This document shows, one piece after another, positions 61,769 to 64,000 of a DNA stretch of 64,000 nucleotides. Both the position numbers and the translations under genes were made by a program. The stretch is from JADGQN01 sp035315185 (lineage in GTDB: Bacteria; Desulfobacterota; Syntrophorhabdia; Syntrophorhabdales; WCHB1-27), in assembly GCA_035315185.1 (NCBI GenBank), contig DATFYE010000002.1, forward strand, positions 1 through 64,000, read 5' to 3'. The notes below the pieces were generated by a model, which was not told the origin of the DNA, did no database searches, and saw only the letters and a program-made list of their open reading frames with translations. Position 1 is the stretch's first letter; each line of letters begins with the position of its first letter.

Positions 61769-63454
61769 ATGGCCAATGAACCGAACAAGGTGATTTACTC
61801 CATGGTGGGGGTAAGCAAGTATTACGACAAGCAGCCGGTTTTGAAAGATATCTATCTCTCTTATTTTTACGGAGCAAAGATCGGTGTTCTCGGCCTGAAC
61901 GGCTCAGGGAAAAGCTCGCTTCTCCGTATTCTTGCAGGAGTCGACACAGAGTTCATTGGCAAGACGGTTCTCTCTCCCGGTTTCACCGTGGGATTCCTTG
62001 AACAGGAGCCGAAGCTCGATGATGGGAAAACAGTCCGGGAGATTGTGGAAGAGGGCGTTCATGAAATCGCAGCTGCCCTCAAGGAATACAATCTCATCAG
62101 TGAGAGATTTGCCGAACCGATGCCGGAAGCGGAGATGAACAAGCTCATCGAACGACAGGGCGAAGTACAGGAGAAGTTGGACGCTCTGAATGCGTGGGAT
62201 CTGGATTCACGCCTCGAGATGGCGATGGATGCCCTGCGCTGCCCTCCGGGAGAGACTCCGGTCAATGTGCTGTCCGGAGGGGAACGACGCCGTGTGGCGC
62301 TCTGCCGGCTGCTCCTCAAGAAGCCCGATATCCTGCTTCTCGATGAGCCGACCAATCACCTCGATGCAGAGACCGTAGCCTGGCTGGAGCACCACTTGCA
62401 GAGTTATCCGGGCACGGTTATTGCCGTAACGCATGACCGCTATTTCCTCGACAATGTTGCCGGTTGGATTCTGGAACTGGACAGAGGATACGGGATTCCC
62501 TGGAAGGGAAATTATTCCTCTTGGCTGGAGCAGAAGAAAAACCGTCTGCAACAGGAAGAGAAATCGGAGAGCGAGCGGCAGAAGACGCTGCAGCGCGAGC
62601 TTGAGTGGATACGGATGTCTCCCAAAGGACGCCACGCAAAAGCGAAAGCCCGTATCACTTCTTATGAGGCGCTCCTCAGTCGCGATGTGGAAAAAAGTTC
62701 GAAAGAGCTGCAGATCTATATTCCGCCGGGACCCCGCTTGGGCAATGTCGTCATCGAGGCCGATAACGTGAGCAAAGGTTACGGCGACAATATTCTCATG
62801 GGAGGAATGAGCTTTTCCCTGCCTCCCGGCGGAATCATCGGAGTCATAGGACCGAACGGCGCAGGAAAGACCACACTGTTCCGGATGATCACCGGTCAGG
62901 AAAAGCCTGATGCAGGCACGTTCAAAATAGGAGAAACCGTAAAGCTGGCGTACGTTGATCAGAGCCGCGACGTCCTCGATCCGAACAAGACTATATGGGA
63001 GGTTATTTCGGGTGGGGACGACACCATTCAGCTCGGCAAGCGGCAGGTGAATTCGCGCGCCTACGTTGCCCGCTTCAATTTCTCCGGGACCGACCAACAG
63101 AAGAAAGTGACGATGATATCCGGAGGGGAAAGAAACCGCGTGCACCTAGCCCGCATGCTCAAGGAAGAGGCCAATGTCCTTCTTCTTGACGAGCCCACTA
63201 ATGACCTAGACGTAAACACCATGCGCGCCCTGGAAGAGGCATTGGAGAATTTTGCCGGCTGTGCCGTGGTCATCTCCCACGACCGATGGTTCCTCGACCG
63301 CATCGCGACCCACATGCTTGCCTTCGAGGGTGAGAGCAACGTGGTCTGGTTCGACGGAAATTATTCTGAGTATGAAGCGGACAGAAGGGCCCGTGTCGGC
63401 CCCGCCGCAGACCAGCCCCACCGCATCAAATACAGACACTTGACCAGAGAGTAA
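61769..63454 (+). CDS. ettA: ABC-F translational ATPase EttA
   Basis: A 561-residue protein with two ABC ATPase domains. First Walker A GLNGSGKSS and signature LSGGERRR; second Walker A GPNGAGKTT and signature ISGGERNR; Walker B LLLDEPTNHLD and LLLDEPTNDLD. The linker and the absence of membrane helices are typical of ABC-F, and the length matches EttA, which binds the ribosomal E site and gates translation by ADP/ATP ratio. A TATACT (61714-61719) upstream may be its -10. Confidence 0.93.
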   Translation: MANEPNKVIYSMVGVSKYYDKQPVLKDIYLSYFYGAKIGVLGLNGSGKSSLLRILAGVDTEFIGKTVLSPGFTVGFLEQEPKLDDGKTVREIVEEGVHEIAAALKEYNLISERFAEPMPEAEMNKLIERQGEVQEKLDALNAWDLDSRLEMAMDALRCPPGETPVNVLSGGERRRVALCRLLLKKPDILLLDEPTNHLDAETVAWLEHHLQSYPGTVIAVTHDRYFLDNVAGWILELDRGYGIPWKGNYSSWLEQKKNRLQQEEKSESERQKTLQRELEWIRMSPKGRHAKAKARITSYEALLSRDVEKSSKELQIYIPPGPRLGNVVIEADNVSKGYGDNILMGGMSFSLPPGGIIGVIGPNGAGKTTLFRMITGQEKPDAGTFKIGETVKLAYVDQSRDVLDPNKTIWEVISGGDDTIQLGKRQVNSRAYVARFNFSGTDQQKKVTMISGGERNRVHLARMLKEEANVLLLDEPTNDLDVNTMRALEEALENFAGCAVVISHDRWFLDRIATHMLAFEGESNVVWFDGNYSEYEADRRARVGPAADQPHRIKYRHLTRE

Positions 63455-64000
63455 ACAACTGCAATCCGTATGGAAGAGTTTTTCTACTCTAAAAGTGTCA
63501 CAGTTTTCGGCGCGTCCGACAAGCCTGTACGAATATCGGTCGCTTTAGTAAACGAGAGTGCATCTTTACACGCCTTGCACTAACCCTCCGCGCATAACGG
63601 CCCTTTACCTCTCCATAACCCGGCAAAGGTCCGAAAGGCATAATGACATGGCTTGCTACCCGTGCCTTGTTTTTCGATCATGGTACTACATGAAACATTA
63701 TGATATACCTGGACACATAAACAGGGCCATACATTCCGCGACTTTCCCGGTATATCCTATCTTCAACCCACGGTGACGTTAAGGTGCAGGCGAATTAGTT
63801 GATCACCACAAGGACGTTTCGGTGAAAATTCCTTGAAATTAATTTATTATCTATTACAGTAAGTTGCAATGTATTCATGAGAAATTGTGTGAGATACAGC
63901 GCGCGTAAGAGCCCGATTGTCTGAGTGTTTCATGTTGTTTCAGAAAAATTCATTACGAGTGATGTGCGAGTATTTTTATATGGCTCCGAATACTTCTAAA
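63455..64000. other. Non-coding stretch at the window end
   Basis: No supported gene. A weak hairpin AGAGT/ACTCT (63475-63490) follows ettA without a T-run. The last 200 bases are clearly AT-richer than the rest, which may mean a promoter or transferred region beginning beyond the window. Confidence 0.5.

Noticed and set aside
63558..63776. 72-codon rightward frame at the window end
   Set aside because: No ribosome-binding site, unusual composition and no recognisable family.

Overview
The window is chromosomal DNA from a Gram-negative bacterium. It carries outer-membrane lipoproteins (Pal, a QseG-like protein, a DUF4136 protein), two orphan LivK-type binding proteins, a tungsten aldehyde:ferredoxin oxidoreductase with a four-cluster ferredoxin, CoA-ester and acyl-CoA enzymes, a Re-type citrate synthase and RNase Y. 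Together these suggest an anaerobic, probably syntrophic or aromatic-acid-degrading member of the Desulfobacterota (Syntrophorhabdus/Syntrophus-like). This placement is inferred from gene content only; no rRNA gene is present.

Layout. 1-5.6 kb: a catabolic locus with a FadR-type regulator and a truncated phenylacetate-CoA ligase-like gene reading left, and an alpha/beta hydrolase, an old-yellow-enzyme-type oxidoreductase and an acyl-CoA dehydrogenase reading right. Two matching FadR-family operator-like sites flank the divergent promoters. 5.7-16.2 kb: two orphan substrate-binding proteins, an excisionase-like HTH protein with an ExeA-like ATPase, a 39-residue-repeat propeller protein, the AOR/ferredoxin pair and an exported class II aldolase-like protein. 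16.4-24 kb: regulators, including a QseE-QseG-QseF (GlrK-GlrR) locus behind a possible sigma-54 promoter, and a large hybrid histidine kinase. 24-31.4 kb: accessory genes (repeat protein, small membrane peptide, PanE-like reductase, DMT transporter, polytopic membrane protein, secreted phosphoesterase). 31.5-43.7 kb: a dense housekeeping block: aspS, Re-citrate synthase, two-subunit aconitase, isocitrate dehydrogenase, prfB with its programmed frameshift, zapB-like, zapA, 6S RNA, rny, ymdB and tyrS. 44-46.8 kb: pgsB-pgsC-pgsW for poly-gamma-glutamate. 47-52.3 kb: envelope genes (pal, two M16 peptidase-like proteins, a PDZ protein) and a cold-shock gene with a terminator in its leader. 52.8-63.5 kb: a secreted S53 peptidase, an FmdB-like protein, pcnB, a glycine-rich exported protein, an L,D-transpeptidase/Mur-ligase fusion, a DUF4136 lipoprotein and ettA.

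How the genes work together. Re-citrate synthase, aconitase and isocitrate dehydrogenase form the oxidative TCA branch from acetyl-CoA and oxaloacetate to 2-oxoglutarate, probably for glutamate synthesis in an anaerobe. The first block looks like an acyl/aryl-CoA catabolic module controlled by its own regulator.

Most striking: (1) the Re-citrate synthase ends in a Cache-like sensory domain; (2) an apparently cytoplasmic protein joins an L,D-transpeptidase (YkuD) domain to an Mpl/MurC-like ligase, which could be a one-protein peptidoglycan-recycling enzyme; (3) a dispersed element with terminal inverted repeats occurs three times, and one copy appears to supply the ribosome-binding site and start codon of aconitase; (4) the cold-shock gene leader contains an intrinsic terminator. 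No rRNA, complete tRNA, CRISPR array or intact insertion sequence was seen.
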